Of a stretch of DNA of 64,000 nt, positions 21,406 to 34,900 are shown piece by piece. Under the pieces are notes generated by a model, which did not search any database, was not told where the DNA came from, and saw nothing but the letters and a program-made list of their open reading frames with translations. The position numbers and the translations under genes were made by a program. The DNA is taken from positions 620,001 to 684,000 of the forward strand of contig JAGMUV010000024.1 in NCBI GenBank assembly GCA_020744425.1. Reading direction: 5' to 3'. This DNA comes from Dactylonectria macrodidyma. Its lineage: Eukaryota; Ascomycota; Sordariomycetes; Hypocreales; Nectriaceae. Every line of letters begins with the position of its first letter. Position 1 is the stretch's first letter.

Positions 21406-24042
21406 TTATGAAGCATCATATCGCCAGCGCCTCCAGTTTTCCTCGAGCCACCACCTTGTCATAAACGCCGCCGACTCGGCCCATGCCGCCGCTTTCTGGC
21501 CTTGCGACTTTTTAACCATTTCCAAGAACTCCTCAAAGCCAAAGGCGTAGATGCGCCACCACTCGTTGGGGTCCGTCTCTAAGTTGGTGAAGCGCCATGA
21601 CAGGTCGCCCTCGATGGGCACGACGAGCCGCCATTGCGGGTTCGACGTGTCCCGCACACTGAGCTGAGCCCGGCCAGGGTTCATCACGGTGAACTGCCAG
21701 TTGGCTTGGCCGCTGGTTTCTGAGATGTGTTTGAGCGGCCGGATGAGGGATTGGCCTTCGTAGTTGTGGAGGAGATCACGTGCGGCTGCTGTTGCCGCTT
21801 CGGACAGCGAGCCAGTTTCCGCAAGGAGATCAAGAATGGTTGGGAGGACTTGCATAGACGAAACGGAATCGTCAATGGTGATGGCTGGCATTCCCGGGTG
21901 GGACAGTACAAGAGGCACTTTGAACGACGAGATGTGCGGGCTATAGTACGCCGACGCGCAATGGTTCTCCGTCACACACAGCCCATGGTCGCCCATGGCA
22001 ATAACCAGCGTCTCATTCGCAACGCCCTCTTCGTCTAGGATGTCCAGGACATCGCCCAGCCAGTTATCGACGAAGCCAATGGTGTTCATGTACTTATGGA
22101 GCCTTTCTGTCCCCTCGCTATTGCCCAGCTGCACGTACGGCTTGTCTGCAGGTAACCGGAAGGGGAAATGCGGCGAGGATGTCAACATGGTGAGGAAGAC
22201 GCGCTCGTTCTTCTTTTTGGCCGACTGGAAGGTATCCCGGATGTAGTCGTTCAGCACTGGCTCGGGCAAGGCCGATGAACCAGTGACGCGGTCGATATGG
22301 CCAAACTGCGGCGACGGGCCATCCAGATACTCAGTCGTGACGAGGGTATCCATAGGGAAGCCGAACTTCTCCGTCAGAGGTTCCTGTTTGTCCATTTTGA
22401 TCGTCGTCGACTGGATGTAGCGGGACCGCCACTTGTGGGACGTAAAGTCGTTGGGCGCCGCAAGTCCAGATGGGAGCATGTTCAAGACGTCGAAGATCTG
22501 TGGAAGACATGGCTGGTAGATGTGGTGGTTATATTCCACGTTGAAGTCAGCCACGAGCGGCGTGATGCCACATAGCGTGCCCGTGAGGCTCTTGAGCGTA
22601 TACGTCGACGTTGTCAACGCGTTGTTGCAGTTGATACCGCCACGTGGTGTTTGGGACGCGTGCTCGAAGCCATCATCATAATCCCCGGTGAGGAAGTTGG
22701 CTGTGGCGCCAGCGGTAGAGAGAAACGTCTGCGCCTCGACCGGCAAGCCCTCGTCACCCCAGCTCTTTTCGAGCGTCTCCCAGATAGTACCGTTCTTCTT
22801 GACGGGGAATGCGTCCTTGCGCGTGCTCTCGAGCTTGATGATGACGACGTTCTTGATCTTGACGCCGCCAAGCTTGCCAATCAACGAGGGCAGCAAACCG
22901 CTGTCAAGGTTGGACACCCTCATAGGGTCCGCGGCGGCGCTGTAGTGCTTCATGCCGGGTGTGAACCAGTCCTCGAAGCCCGCGGGCTTCATCTGCTTGG
23001 GCAGCCAGGTGAAGTCAACAGGCTCGACAAGTGCAGTTATGTTGTCCCAGCTGTGGTTGATGCTGGTGTCGAAGACGGCGGGGATGTTGGCAAGGACTGG
23101 TGATGATGCCTTGAAGTCGGCAAAGGGGAGTAGTGGGAGAGTCCAGGATAGGAAGGGGAATGCGGTGTTGTTGGGGCGAGCCATCAGCTGTAGGACGGTG
23201 GCCAATAAGAGAAAGGTCATCAATGTGTATCCAAGCACCGCAGGATTGCTCATCTGGACCCTTTTGGGTGGTGGCGAAGCAATCTCCTCGTCCACCGATC
23301 CATCCTCGTCCTCATCCTCTTCGAGCTGTAGTCTAGACTTTTCCGTAACATCGTCTTCGGTCTGCGGTAAGTGGGCGTACTTAGAGCGCGTACGCTTAAT
23401 AAAAGTAAACGGCCACACGAGGACGTCGAGAGCAGCGCCAGCGACAAGATGGTACAGGTCCTGCGCAAGCCAGCTCACGATGACAATGAGCGACAGCACC
23501 AGCAGTGCGAGGCCGACGGTAGCCTTGGTGACGAGGAACTTGATCGAAGCCAGGCCGCCGCCGATGAAGGAGGCGTTACGCCAGTGGATCTCGGAGCCGT
23601 TGGCCTCGTAGAAGGAGATGCTGACGATGGCCATCATGACCATGCTGGCGACCATGGCGTAGCCGACGCCGAGGGCGATGCGTCGTGGCCAGGATGATTG
23701 CCTCAGTGCGGTTGGGTCTACCAGCAGACGCATGATGAGTAGGGCGACGACATCTTGGGCGAAGAAAGATAGGCCCCAGAAGAAGATGTCTGTCTTGGAG
23801 AGCGTCTCTAGGTATGCCCCAACGTGTACGGCCTTTGCACCAAGGAGGGCTGTGGCTCCAAGGGCATACAGGAAGCGACGGTTGGTCGTTCGGGACAAGA
23901 CTATGTCGACGAAGCGGCGGAGTATCTTGCCGGCGTGGCCCTGGTGGTTTCTCGTTAGCAACACTCATAGATGTCCTGGCATTGGCTCAAAACTTACATC
24001 TCGGACCTCACTGTTGAAGCTGCTCCAGTCAAATGTCACCAT
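21406..24042 (-). CDS. Membrane-anchored sulfatase/alkaline phosphatase-fold protein
   Basis: 859 residues. Exon 1 is 24042-23998 (MVTFDWSSFNSEVRD), exon 2 is 23940-21406, with a 57-nt intron. The N-terminal 270 residues contain about five to six membrane segments (for example FFAQDVVALLIMRLL, ATVGLALLVLSLIVIVSWL) with an acidic loop of EDEDED type between them. Another segment, AVLGYTLMTFLLLATVL, is followed by the extracytoplasmic catalytic domain. That domain begins IKNVVIIKLESTRKDAFP, with Ser-Thr where sulfatases carry the C-x-P-x-R formylglycine motif. It has LTSSPHFPFRLP, GFVDNWLGDVLDIL and VIAMGDHGLCVTENHCAS (metal-binding Asp-His). This layout resembles LtaS-type phosphoglycerol transferases as well as fungal proteins labelled sulfatase. 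Because the Cys is missing, a phosphotransferase role is at least as likely. Function in the fungus is unknown. Confidence 0.85.
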
Positions 24043-25320
24043 TGTCGCGTGTACTCTTGCAGTTGATGCAATAATTCTCTGGGCGAAAACAGACGACCAA
24101 AAGATGCCCCGAGGCGCAACTTTATTCATTCACGAGGGCGTAGTAACAGGCGATCTTAAAGATCAATAGCGCCCCCCGTCGCGATCTGCCATGTGGATCA
24201 CCAAGGATGTGTCACTAACACTTAGTCTTTTCCACGAAAAGAAAGCCAGCGCACGACCAACAACCCTTTTCAGAAATGCATTGACTTGTCTCTGCCCCTG
24301 GGATCCACCTGGCCGAGTATCCGAGCTGGGCAAGAAAGTCTGGGCACTGAGACTTCTGAGTAGGCTGACGGGACGACCGCGCGCTCAATATGGTCTGGAT
24401 GGGCAACCTAGCGGCTTGTCTGTTTTATTATGCCGCGTCATATTTGTCTGAAAGGCTCGGAGGAGGGTTCCGTTGGGTGTGTCGCGTGACACTCTCCTTT
24501 TTCTTTTTTTCTTCGTTTCTTTTTTACCTTAAGTTTATTGTTTTTTGGGTACCCGCTTATGGACGCCTCGAATTTGTTGATCGTGTGTCGTGTGTTGGCT
24601 AGTTCCGACGAGTCGGTCCATTCTCTCGGACCAGTGCTCAGGGGAAAGTGGGCGAGACTAGCGAGGTCAATCTCGTGGAACGCTACTGAAAAAACCTTGG
24701 GGATTAAGTTGGCAGGCTGGGCAAGAGGAGAGCAGGGAGAAGCGTTAGTGAGATGGGTTCCATGCCCGTCTTCATGAGAGACCCCGGCCTTCAGCGGGGA
24801 CGGGTTGAGCGTCTAGCTCGATGGGATCGACTATTGATGTTGCTTAATCAGTTGGCGCGTCTCTAGGTACTCCACTCGCTCGCTAAACCGCCCACAACCC
24901 GATGATATCAGTCGTCGAGAAGGATGGCTAGAGCACGCTAGCGTGTGGCGAGCTATTGAGATGCTACCGCCGGATTGAACTTCCATACTCGATTTAGGCC
25001 CGCAAGCCAGTTTAGGCCTGAGACTGGTTGCTGCGTTTGTCTAAGGCGTGATCTCGTATTTTGCTAGGGCTGATCGTAATAGGGGCACAAAGGGGGGGGA
25101 ATGCAGGGCGTGACGCCATGTCCGGCCTTGCTTTGACATTGAACGAGTGGACCTGGGGCAAGGCAAGGAGAGACATGACTACAAGGCTGCCCCCTGATCG
25201 ACGTGAGATGGGTTGGGCAGCTGAAGCACGATAATGATGGAATGGCTTTCACACACAACTTGGACGGTCTCAATTCTCAACTTGTGACTGGCTGTACCCC
25301 TTGGCTAGCTGCCATTAGAG
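24043..25320. other. Intergenic region between two - strand genes
   Basis: About 1.28 kb. It contains the promoter of the sulfatase-fold gene, a T-rich pyrimidine stretch at about 24,495-24,545 and a G run at about 25,089. No coding sequence with family features seen. Confidence 0.55.
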
Positions 25321-26711
25321 TTATAGCTTGGCCTGCTCCTTACCTGCCAGCACCCGCATTTGCGGACCACCACGGCTTCCATCTCCACCCATCGTGGTCG
25401 TCTGAGCACTCATCCTTGCTTGGGCACTCGCACGCCCTCGAGCCGCCCATTTGGCTCGCATCGCCGGCCCGGCCTTATGTTCGAGACAGTCGGAAATGTG
25501 CCTTCCGATGACAGGGAGGAATTTGAAGGCGCTGGAACGAGAGAGGCGGTTTTAGCATGCGGTAAGGGATAAGAAGGTTGGGTGGGAAGAAGCAATACTT
25601 ACTGTCCTGAACCACCTGTCGCCAAGAATAGCCCGTCCATGCTCGGGTGGTGGTCGACGACAAAGTTGCCCTCCGGAGTGTCTGTATACCAGCACATTCT
25701 CAGCTTCGCCCACGGCCTATCAGCCACCTGAGGGAAGAAGAACCTCGCTCCTTGCCGCAGTGCCTGCTCAGCGTCTTGAGGGAGGTATCCAGACGCGGCG
25801 TTGCTGCCTCGCACCTTGGGGGAAGATATCACCCTCCCAGAGCCGACCTTCACCTGCGTCGCGAAGCCGAAGCCGTGGCGGGCCAGCTTAAGTTGGTGCG
25901 TGTCCGGCGTAGGCGGGAAGCAGAAAACACCCGAATCCATGTCCATCATGACGGGCATGCCGCGCATTCCCGCTGCTTCTTGGGGAGTCAGCTGGATGAA
26001 GCCGACGGGCTGGCCCACGGCCATGATGCTGTGGTCTATATCAGGGACGAGGTTGTTCGTCCACGCCCCCGTGGCGAGGACAACTGTATCGGCGGACAGC
26101 TTCGTTCCTGCGGCCGTCTTGACGCCTGTGATGCGCGAGCCGACTGTCTCAAGCGACTCCACTGTTCCATGTGTGCCAGTAATAAAGGATACGCCGGCCA
26201 AGCTGCACCTCGCAGCGAGACCACGAATGGCGTCGTGAGCATTCGCCCACCCTCCGCCGTTGTTTTTCATCACCGTCGCACCGGTAAAGTCCGTCTTAAC
26301 CCCCGGGTACAGCTCCCTCATGCGCTGGCCAGCCTCACCAGGCTCAAACACATCCAGGGGCTGCTGCTTCACCTGGGCGCTCCGCATGTCGCGATACCTC
26401 TGCATGTAAGGGTTACCGCGGGTGGAAATCATGGCGAAGCCCGATTCATAGAAATGGTCGGCCCACTCGGGCGTCCGCCAAGCTGCGAGGGCGTCGACGG
26501 CGAGGGATGCGTAGAAGGGGTCTGCATATTCTGACCGGATGATGCGCGAGACGTCGACGCTGCTGCCATCTGGAACGGGGGGCATGTAGCGGTCCAACAC
26601 CGTGATGCTGGTGTAGCCCCGGTTGGACGCTAGGTCGTAGGCGAGACTGAGGCCAAAGACACCAGCTCCAACGATGATGAGCGGTGCGTCTTTGGATAGA
26701 GCAGCAGGCAT
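25321..26711 (-). CDS. Sarcosine/pipecolate oxidase-type FAD oxidoreductase
   Basis: Flavoprotein of the DAO/monomeric sarcosine oxidase family, which oxidises secondary amino acids or N-methyl amines with O2. 439 residues. Exon 1 is 26711-25603 and exon 2 is 25531-25321, with a 71-nt intron. LIIVGAGVFGLSLAYDLA near the N-terminus binds the ADP part of FAD, and VLDRYMPPVPDGSSVDVSRIIR follows as in fungal members. RMCWYTDTPEGNFVVDHHP contains a Cys in the position used for covalent 8-alpha-S-cysteinyl flavin. After the splice the frame reads GHAFKFLPVIGRHISD, the conserved C-terminal FAD contact, and ends GDGSRGGP plus a short tail. The tail has another possible donor (CAGGTAAG), so the last residues are less certain. 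It may act with other amine-oxidising genes in the window. Confidence 0.9.
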
Positions 26712-27332
26712 TTTGAAAATATATCAAGTGGACAATTGTAAAGATGTAAGATCAGTTGATTGTCATGTCAAGAGTCATCTCTACAATCATTCACCCATTC
26801 TCCTATTGTACTTATACCCATCTACATGCTCACTCCAAGCCCGGAATTTCGAGGTGGGCACGGAAATGCAGTTCTCACCACTTGAACTCAAGCATGTCGT
26901 GCGAAGCAATCAGCTTCCTCAGATCAACAGAGAACCCGATGAAAGCCGTTATGGTTGCTTCATTACATGATGCTTATCCACGTTTAACAGTATGTTTATA
27001 CACATGACTGGGTCGAGATACGGAATTGCGGCAATACCAGTGTTCCGGGGAAGGAAATCACCGCACACCCTTGCGCTGAACAAAACGAGAAGACTAAAGT
27101 AATAATATTATGAAATTAAACAATTAAAAACATATGAAATAGGTCAGAAGAGAAACCAAAATTAGTTCTTAATTGCCATAATTATTGAATTTATTAATTT
27201 GATACTTAGGGACGTACAGTAAGGTGATGTTGTAGGGTATGTGGTGATTTTCTGTCGCCCCCTTGCCACCACACCAACTCCTCGATGCTCCCAAACTTAA
27301 AATTCCGATCACGTGCCATATGGCTAAAGGAG
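26712..27332. other. Flank between the sarcosine oxidase-type gene and the mobile element block
   Basis: About 620 bp with no gene. From about 27,080 the composition becomes AT-rich before the inverted repeat starts. It holds the promoter of the oxidase. Confidence 0.55.
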
Positions 27333-27338
27333 GAAATG

Positions 27339-27371
27339 TACGGTCGCACATTACCATATGGGTGATAAAAC
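27339..27371 (+). repeat. Left terminal inverted repeat of the outer element
   Basis: 33 bp pairing with 49164-49196. Preceded directly by the target duplication GAAATG at 27333-27338. Confidence 0.8.
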
Positions 27372-27873
27372 CCTTTTAGGAAGCCTTAACTATATAGGAA
27401 TACTTAGTAATATTATAGACCCTTATAAGACTATAGTACTGTACACTATTCAGAAAGTATCTCTTCATTTAGATAGTATATTTACTAAGGAATATATTAT
27501 AATAATTCCTAGTAATACATTATAATTCTTCTACTTATATATTCATACTAGCTTTAATACCTAGCCTATTACTAACCTATAGCTATTATAGGCTATCCTA
27601 TCTATTTCTTAAGTAAGCTTAGGTCTATCTATTATAAGATTATATAACTAACCTTATCTTATATATAGATATGCCCGATTATATCTTATTATAGACATAT
27701 TCCAATATTCTAAAGACTATAGCTCCTAAATTATACTAATAGAACCACGATTTTATCTATAATAGCTACCCAGAGTCGAATCTATGTCCATATTATAAGA
27801 GATGTTAGCCTATAAGTATCCCTATCTTTAATAGTTCACTAGTCCTGTTTTAAGACATTAAGACAGCTTCTAC
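27372..27873 (+). other. Outer element host DNA, left piece
   Basis: About 500 bp of RIP-like AT-rich sequence between the left inverted repeat and the gypsy target site. More than one + strand frame is free of stops except TAA/TAG, so the frame cannot be fixed here. One frame reads CPYYKRC, possibly a former zinc-binding motif. Confidence 0.5.
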
Positions 27874-27878
27874 CTCCT

Positions 27879-28315
27879 TATAACAGTCGTGTTCCCAGGC
27901 TAGGCTATACGTAGTATAGGGTAGCTCGGAAAGGGTTCCTAAGGGATAGACCAGGGTCTATATTAGTAGAACGGTTAGGTCATACTTACTAAGCAGTAGT
28001 CATAGTATTATATTAAGTAATAGTCAATATATGATAATGCATAGTAATTAGAGTAGATTAAAGTAACTAAGTTATATTAATAGCTAAGGAGCTAGTGTCT
28101 TAATAATAGCCAGTTCTTCGGGTTTATATACTATATAATATAAACTACGATTACCTATATTATAGGGGCGATTATAGTAATTATAGAAGTAATTATAGTA
28201 ATTATAAGAGTGATTATAGTAATTGCTTTATAGTTCATAATGATTATTTATAATTAGTAAGAAATTTATAGAGGCTATATAATGCCAGGTATCTATAGTT
28301 ATATGGGTTATAATA
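27879..28315 (-). repeat. Gypsy 3' LTR
   Basis: 437 bp, direct repeat of 40653-41089. Ends correspond to TG...CA with RIP changes (TATAACAG... to ...TAATA). Differences between the two LTRs appear to be C/T or G/A only. Confidence 0.88.
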
Positions 28316-28510
28316 CGATATCTTCCCTCTAGTAGTCCTTATCCCTAAGGCCTATAAGTTAGCTATCTTAAGTTTCTCCTTAGTTTATTTAACCTTCTCT
28401 TATAATTATTTTTCTATAATACTAATAGTATATTAAAAGTGAAATCATAGTCTGCTATACGTTATTACTATCTTTACGAACTTATTAAAGAAATAGGCTC
28501 TAAGGTTATT

Positions 28511-29032
28511 AAATGCTTAAATTGCGCTTAGCGGAGGCTGAAGTGTAAAATGCTTAAAGGTATTTCCCGTTATTCTAAGTGCGTTTATTATAGATATTTT
28601 TATAATAGTTTGGAGGAGTTGATCTCTATATGTAAGTGCCTATCTTTATTTTACCTAGCTCTTGCTTATACTAATCGGGCAGCTTCCCGTTTAATAGCTA
28701 AGAAACGTTGCTTAGAGTCTAAGGAGGAGTAAGTAGAAGAAGAGTTAATAGAATTATAATAGTAAATGAATGAACGTTTGTTTCATTTAATGCAGCTTTA
28801 TTATTAATGAAAATAGCTTTAAGAGAGGGGTATGAAGATAGTGCGTTAAGGTCTTCGTTCTTTAAATAAGCTGGATAAGGCAGAGCGCTAAGAGGCTAAT
28901 GCGGCTATCGAGGTCCAGGCCTATAGTAATATAGATATAATTGATTAGTCTACTATATTCGATTTTAGTACTACTTCTTCATCTTCTGGCATTATATATA
29001 GAACGTCTTTAGTAAATGCTATATGTAAATAA
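28511..29032 (+). pseudogene. Antisense extra reading frame in the gypsy element (Cys-rich cluster plus coiled coil)
   Basis: One + strand frame, opposite to pol and next to the 3' LTR, stays readable for about 174 codons with stops only of TAA/TAG/TGA type, as C-to-T changes in CAA/CAG/CGA would give. It begins KCLNCA-stop-RRLKCKML, then SRYSKCVYYRYF, a spacing like C-x2-C-x6-C...C-x2-C. Next comes a heptad-like charged region with LIAKKRCLESKEE, MNERLFRLMQLYY, ERGMKIV and LRSLNKLDKAER. It ends with an acidic/Ser tail before TAA at 29030-29032. I recall Cys-rich coiled-coil proteins beside fungal gypsy elements but cannot name a family. No intact product remains. Confidence 0.55.
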
Positions 29033-31738
29033 GGTTTTCTGGTAATTATTATGATGTTTTGCTTTTAGGGTAGTCTTTCTACTTTATAAAGTATATTATT
29101 TTTCTATTGATTTTCTTTATATTATAGATTTCTTTAATATAGTATTCTTTTAGGTCTTTTATTATTAGTTTATAACTTTATCTATTATTAATTAGAATAG
29201 TATTTTCTATTGATTCTAGTAATGAGATATAAAAAACTAGGTAATATTATATTTTTAGGTCCAGTCTGTAGTTATTTTCTAAGATTTTTTCTAAAACTTT
29301 ATAAGGTCTGATATATTTATAGTTAAGTTTTTTACTTAGTCTATCTATTAATAGGTTTTTTATTATAAGTAAGACCATGTCTCCTTTTAAAAAGGATAAT
29401 CCCTTTAGCCTTTTTTAGTCATAGTATTTTTTTATTTATCCTTATATAAATTCAAGTTCAGTTTTTATTTTTTTATAAAGATTTTTTAATTAGTCTAACA
29501 TTAGGATTGCTTTTAAGTTAATAATTCTATTATACTATTATTAGTATATATCTAGTATAAATCCGAAATTAGTATAGTATAGTATAAGTTTAGTACTTTT
29601 ATTAATTATAGTATTATAACTTAGTTATACTATAAATAACTTTTCTACTTAATTATTTTATTTATAATTAATATAATATTATAAATACTATTTAAGTACT
29701 TAGTTTATACATTCTATCTATCTATCAGTCTATAGTTAAAATGCTATTATAAGCCAGTAGTTTAGTCCTAATTAGGCCATTAAGGCTTACTAAAACTTAG
29801 ATATAAACAGTAGTCCTCTATTACTTAGGATCTCTATTAGTAAGCTATATATACTAATAATATTCTATAAGAATAAGTAAGCAAACTATTCAGCATCTAT
29901 TAACTCTTAGTATAGTATAAAATAGGAAAATTTTATAAATCTATTCATAATAATAAGAATGCTATTATAGAAGGTGCTACTTGTAGGATCTTTTAATAAG
30001 GGTAGTTTTATAATAAAATCCATTATAATAGAGTCCTATAGTCACTTAGTAATTAGTAAGGATTATAACTCTTTATACAGTTTATAGTATTATGCCTTTA
30101 TTTTATTATATAGTTTATAAGATTTAATAACTTCTATAACTATTCTCTTTATACTAAGAAATATATATACTATTTTAACTTATTTAATAGTCTTATTAAT
30201 TCCTAAGTATTTATATAGGGAGTGATTATAAATATCCTATACTAAATATTCTTATAGTTCTAGAAGGACTTATAACCTTTATAGTCTGAGTTATGATTTA
30301 GGAATTGGGTAAGGTGCTCTTATTACTCTATCCATTTCATATATCTAATTATATCCCTTTATCCGTTCGTAGAGTGTTTCTTAAGACACTATTATTATAA
30401 TTTAGACTATTTTATTAAGCTCATTAACCCATTTGAGTTTCTTTTATACCTTATTAGGTTCGTAATTTTAATAGTCATTTATCTTCTAATATTCCTTAGT
30501 ATATTATTTTAAGAGATCTATAAGGCATTATTTATATTATACTATATAGCTAATATATGCTTTTATAAAGTCATTATAAAAGTACTTATGAAGTTTCTTA
30601 GCTAGGGTCTAGGGGTTCCTATAGTAATTACTCTAGTAGAAGTAAGAGATTGCTTAAGATCCTTATAATCCTATTAAGACTGCTTTCCCTTCCTACTATA
30701 GTAATTCTCTTAAGGCTAGCTATTCATTATATATCTATTGCTTAAAGCTTTGCTCAGGCTTCTATAATCATTCTAATAAGTCTTTAAATAGTTATAACTC
30801 ACTTATAGCTATAATGTATTTTTATTTAAGATATCCTTTAGAGGTATAGGCTAATATTTATTCATTGGCTTTTAATATATCGATTTTAAAGTCAGGTTAT
30901 TAACTTATTGCATTAGCTCTTTTGTTTTCTAAGCCTTTTTTATAGATAATAATATAATTAAATTCTAATAAGTATTTTACATAGCGGAGTTATCTTCTAC
31001 TAAGCTCTTATGTAGTTACGAAGTATAAGATATTCTTATAGTCTATATATATAGTGACCTAATATTCACTTCCTAAGAAGTAATATTAGAATTCTTTAAA
31101 AGAGTTAATTATTATTAAGAATTCTTTATTATAAATAGAGTAATTAAGTTCAGCTCCCTTCAGTATGCATAAGTAAAATGCAATTAAGTATAGGTTTCTT
31201 TCATCATTCTATTATCCAATCTAGGCTCCTAGGGCAAAGTTAGAAGCATTAGTTTCTAATTCGATTAGTTATCTTAGGTTAAAGGTTACTAAGACAGGTT
31301 TACTAAGGATGGCTCGTTTTAAGTCATTAAAAGCTTTTTAGGCCTTTGCATTCTATCTAAAGTTTATGTCTTTCTTTATAAGTTCTATTAAGGGTTTTGC
31401 GATTTTGCTAAATCTACGAATAAACCTTTAGTAGTAATTAGTGAATCCTAAAAAGCTTTATACTTTTTTAACACTTTTATCTAGTTTTAGCCACTCCTTA
31501 ATAGCTTTAATTTTCTTTTTATCTATTCAGATCTTATTTAGTTAGATAGTATGTTTAAGAAAGTCTACTTCTTATATATAGAACTTACTTTTTATTAGTT
31601 CTATAAGTAGTTTTATATCTTATAGTTTCTATAGGATTGTGTGTATATACTTTATATATTCTTCTTCTATTTCTAAGAAGATCAGGATGTTATTAAGGTA
31701 GTATATAATGAAGATATTAAGATATTCTTTTAGAATGT

Positions 31739-31916
31739 TATTAAATATTAGGATGTAAAAATTATATATTCCGTGCTTGCTGCCTATACCTTAAGGTTTT
31801 AAAGTAAGCTTTATATACTCTTTCTCTTCTGTATAGAATTAGCTAGAAGCTGATTGCTAAGCCTTATAGTAATAAGTGGCAATAGGTAGTAACTTTCGCC
31901 TCTAATATATCTAATA
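31739..31916 (-). repeat. Copia copy 1, 3' LTR
   Basis: 178 bp; same length as the other three copia LTRs in the window. Ends TATTAAAT and CTAATA, RIP forms of the TG/CA-type termini better kept in copy 2 (CTGACA). Confidence 0.85.
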
Positions 31917-34900
31917 CACCCCCTTAGATTCAATGACTTCTTATTAAGTCTAAAGCCCTTCTTCATCCTTCTAGAGCCTCTTCTTAACGTCTTCTAATCT
32001 AAGTTAATATAAAAGGCGGTTCTATTTTCTAACTAGAAGTGCTTTTATTAGGCTATCTGTAACTATATCTATTAATTTAATATATTTAACTTGAATTTTC
32101 CCTCTTTAAACCTCCTGTCTGAGCTAGTAATTGTAGATATTAATATGCTATAACTTAGTCTTTAAAGTAGCTATCTTAGCTGTTATAAGGTTAATAGTCT
32201 GAGTATTATTATAGTTAATTTGGATAGTTAAGTCATCTAGTTAAACTGTTAGCTCTTTAAGCAGTTGGCTTATAAAGAGAGATTCCTTAGCTGCTTGTGC
32301 TAGGGCTAGGAGCTCTGCTTCTATTATTAATATTATGACTATATCTTATTTATTAGCTCTCTATCCAATCAGTCTATTAAATAGCTTAATAGTATATGCC
32401 TATGAGCTCTTCTGATTAATTATGTTATTAGTAAAAGAGGCATTGCTAGAAATGCTAAGACTGCCGGGCCTTCTGAAGGATAGGGCTAGGTTCTTTATAT
32501 ATATAAGGTAGTGGATGATGCAGTTAGCCGCTTTTTAGTGTATTTAACTTAGATTAGTAAGGAATCTGGCCAATCTAGAGATAGTAAAGGCTATATCAGG
32601 TTAGGTATTAACTGCGATATAGAGGATTGATCTGATTTTATATTAGTATTATTGAATTTCTATTAGGGTTGCTAGCTTTATTACAGGCTGTAGCTCTAAC
32701 TGAGTTATTAGTACTATAGCTATTCTTTTATTAGCTAGGTTTATAATTTTCTTAATATAGGCTGCTTAGGATAGTTAGATCTTCTTTATAGGTCAGTCTT
32801 ATATGACTTTTATTCTAAGGAACTATTATACGGAGTTACTGCCTATTAGTTTATATCTTAATTAGAGTTATCTGATTAGGTTTTTAGCTTTATTTTCTTA
32901 TATTTTCCTATAGGCTAGAATAATATTATTAATATATATAAAGAAGAGGATTCTTTTTTTTCTAAAGTAGTAAGGCTTATATAGAACTGGTTTATAGCCT
33001 AGCTCTAAGAGGGTCTTAGAAAGCTCCTTTTACTATAGTAAGAGGGAGACTCTTAATCTATATAGAGCTTTATTAAGCTTTAGAATAGTTCCTGCCTTCT
33101 TATAGCTAGGAGGCATCTATATAAAGATATCTTAATTAATTAGGGCATATATAAATGCATTAACTATATCATATTAGACTATTTCTAGATCAAACTTTAC
33201 TATAATAGCTATTAAAGTTCGAAAGGACCTTTTAGCTAAGGTAGCTATATATATATCTTACAGCTTCCCTTTTACTTATTAGTCTCTTTAAACCACTAGC
33301 CGGGCCTTATATTTCTAAAAGTAACTGTATTTATCTGTTTTATAGATGTATACCTATATATAGCCTAGGACCTATTAATTAGATACTTAAGGGTCTTTAG
33401 CTTAGATCTTAGTCTATAATCTTATTTCCTTATAACTTTAAAGATAGATTTCTTTAGCCTTTTAGAAGAGGTTTCTTAATAGATATCCTATAAGATCTTA
33501 ATGCTTTATTAGTACTAGAAGTAGTATATTTCTATATACTTTTACTCTTTTATAGATCTTCTATTCTATTAAGGTTTATAAAGAAGATTTAGTTCTAATT
33601 AAAAAAGCTGCTTACTATATAATCGTTTTATTCCCTTATTCTAATACATTTTAAGGTAATTATATAAATAAAGCAGATAGTAGTATATCTAGAGGCATAA
33701 AGAAGTCTTCATATTCTGCCCTTTTTACTTATAAGATTTTATTAATCGCTATTATAAGACGATCTCCTATAAGTTTATTTAAGTCTTCCTCTTTAGGAAA
33801 ATCCACTTTAATGCAGTCTTCAGTCTCTAGCTGATTAATCGGTTTATCTTATTAAAGGGATGTAATTCATATGATTTCTTCTAAGTCTGCTTTTAAAAGG
33901 TCATCCTTAAAGTTTTCCCAGTCTCTATTATAGCCCTTATCTTTATTAAAAATGATGTCTTAGGTGCTTACTATTCAATTAATTATAAGGACTTAGATTC
34001 TATAGATATTTAAGGATCTATATCTGATTAAAAAGCTGATCTATCCTTTTAGCTTAAGCTATATCTTATAGTTAAACTTTTATTATACTTTAAGGGTTAT
34101 AGTATAGGCCTTATAGCTAAATACTCTTAGATATATTTAGTTAGGCTGTTTTACTAGTTATAGAATTCCTCTAGCTCTAGCTATCGCAATATGCAATTAA
34201 TCGTATAGTATTTTCTAGCGTGATTTATAGTTTAGCGTTTAGTTATATAGATAAACTGCTATTCTGCTGATTTCTGGCTATAGCTAATGAGGGAACCTAG
34301 TGCCTGTTTATATAGCTCTTTCCTTATCTTTTATCACACCCTTTAAGCATTTAGCACTACTGTTTTATGCTTAGCTATATAGTACTAAGGGCTTAATAAT
34401 AATAGCTCTATTCTATATAAAGTTTCTAACTTATAATTTAATCTTTATAATCTTATTATTATATTTAATAACTTTAACCTTAATATTATATTAAACTTCT
34501 AAGTATTTAAAAAAGGATTTAAAGACTATAATTATAGCCTCTATTATCTAAGATATAAGATAATAATCCTAAATATAATCCATTAATCAGTAAGTAAGTA
34601 ATATTTACAAAGTATAGTCACCTATCCCTTCTTTATAGTTATAAAAATCAATAATAATACGTTCACCAGCTCTTTAGTTAGACTGCCTTAGAGCCTATCT
34701 GACTTATCTCTTGATCTTTAATAGGCTATAGGCGTTATATTTAACTGTTATTAGTCCTCGAATTCGCATTCCCTAAGATGCTAAGATGAGGTATTTAAGA
34801 GCTTGCAGTCCTGGATGCTCTAGGCAGTTATGCTAGTAGATGGCTTCTCCTACTAAAAGAGCCCTCTTAGTATAAGAAGTGAACTTATAGGCTGCTTAAA

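Noticed and set aside
25647..26534. 295-codon open frame antisense to the sarcosine oxidase-type gene
   Set aside because: Arg/His-rich shadow of a GC-rich gene with clear family motifs on the other strand.
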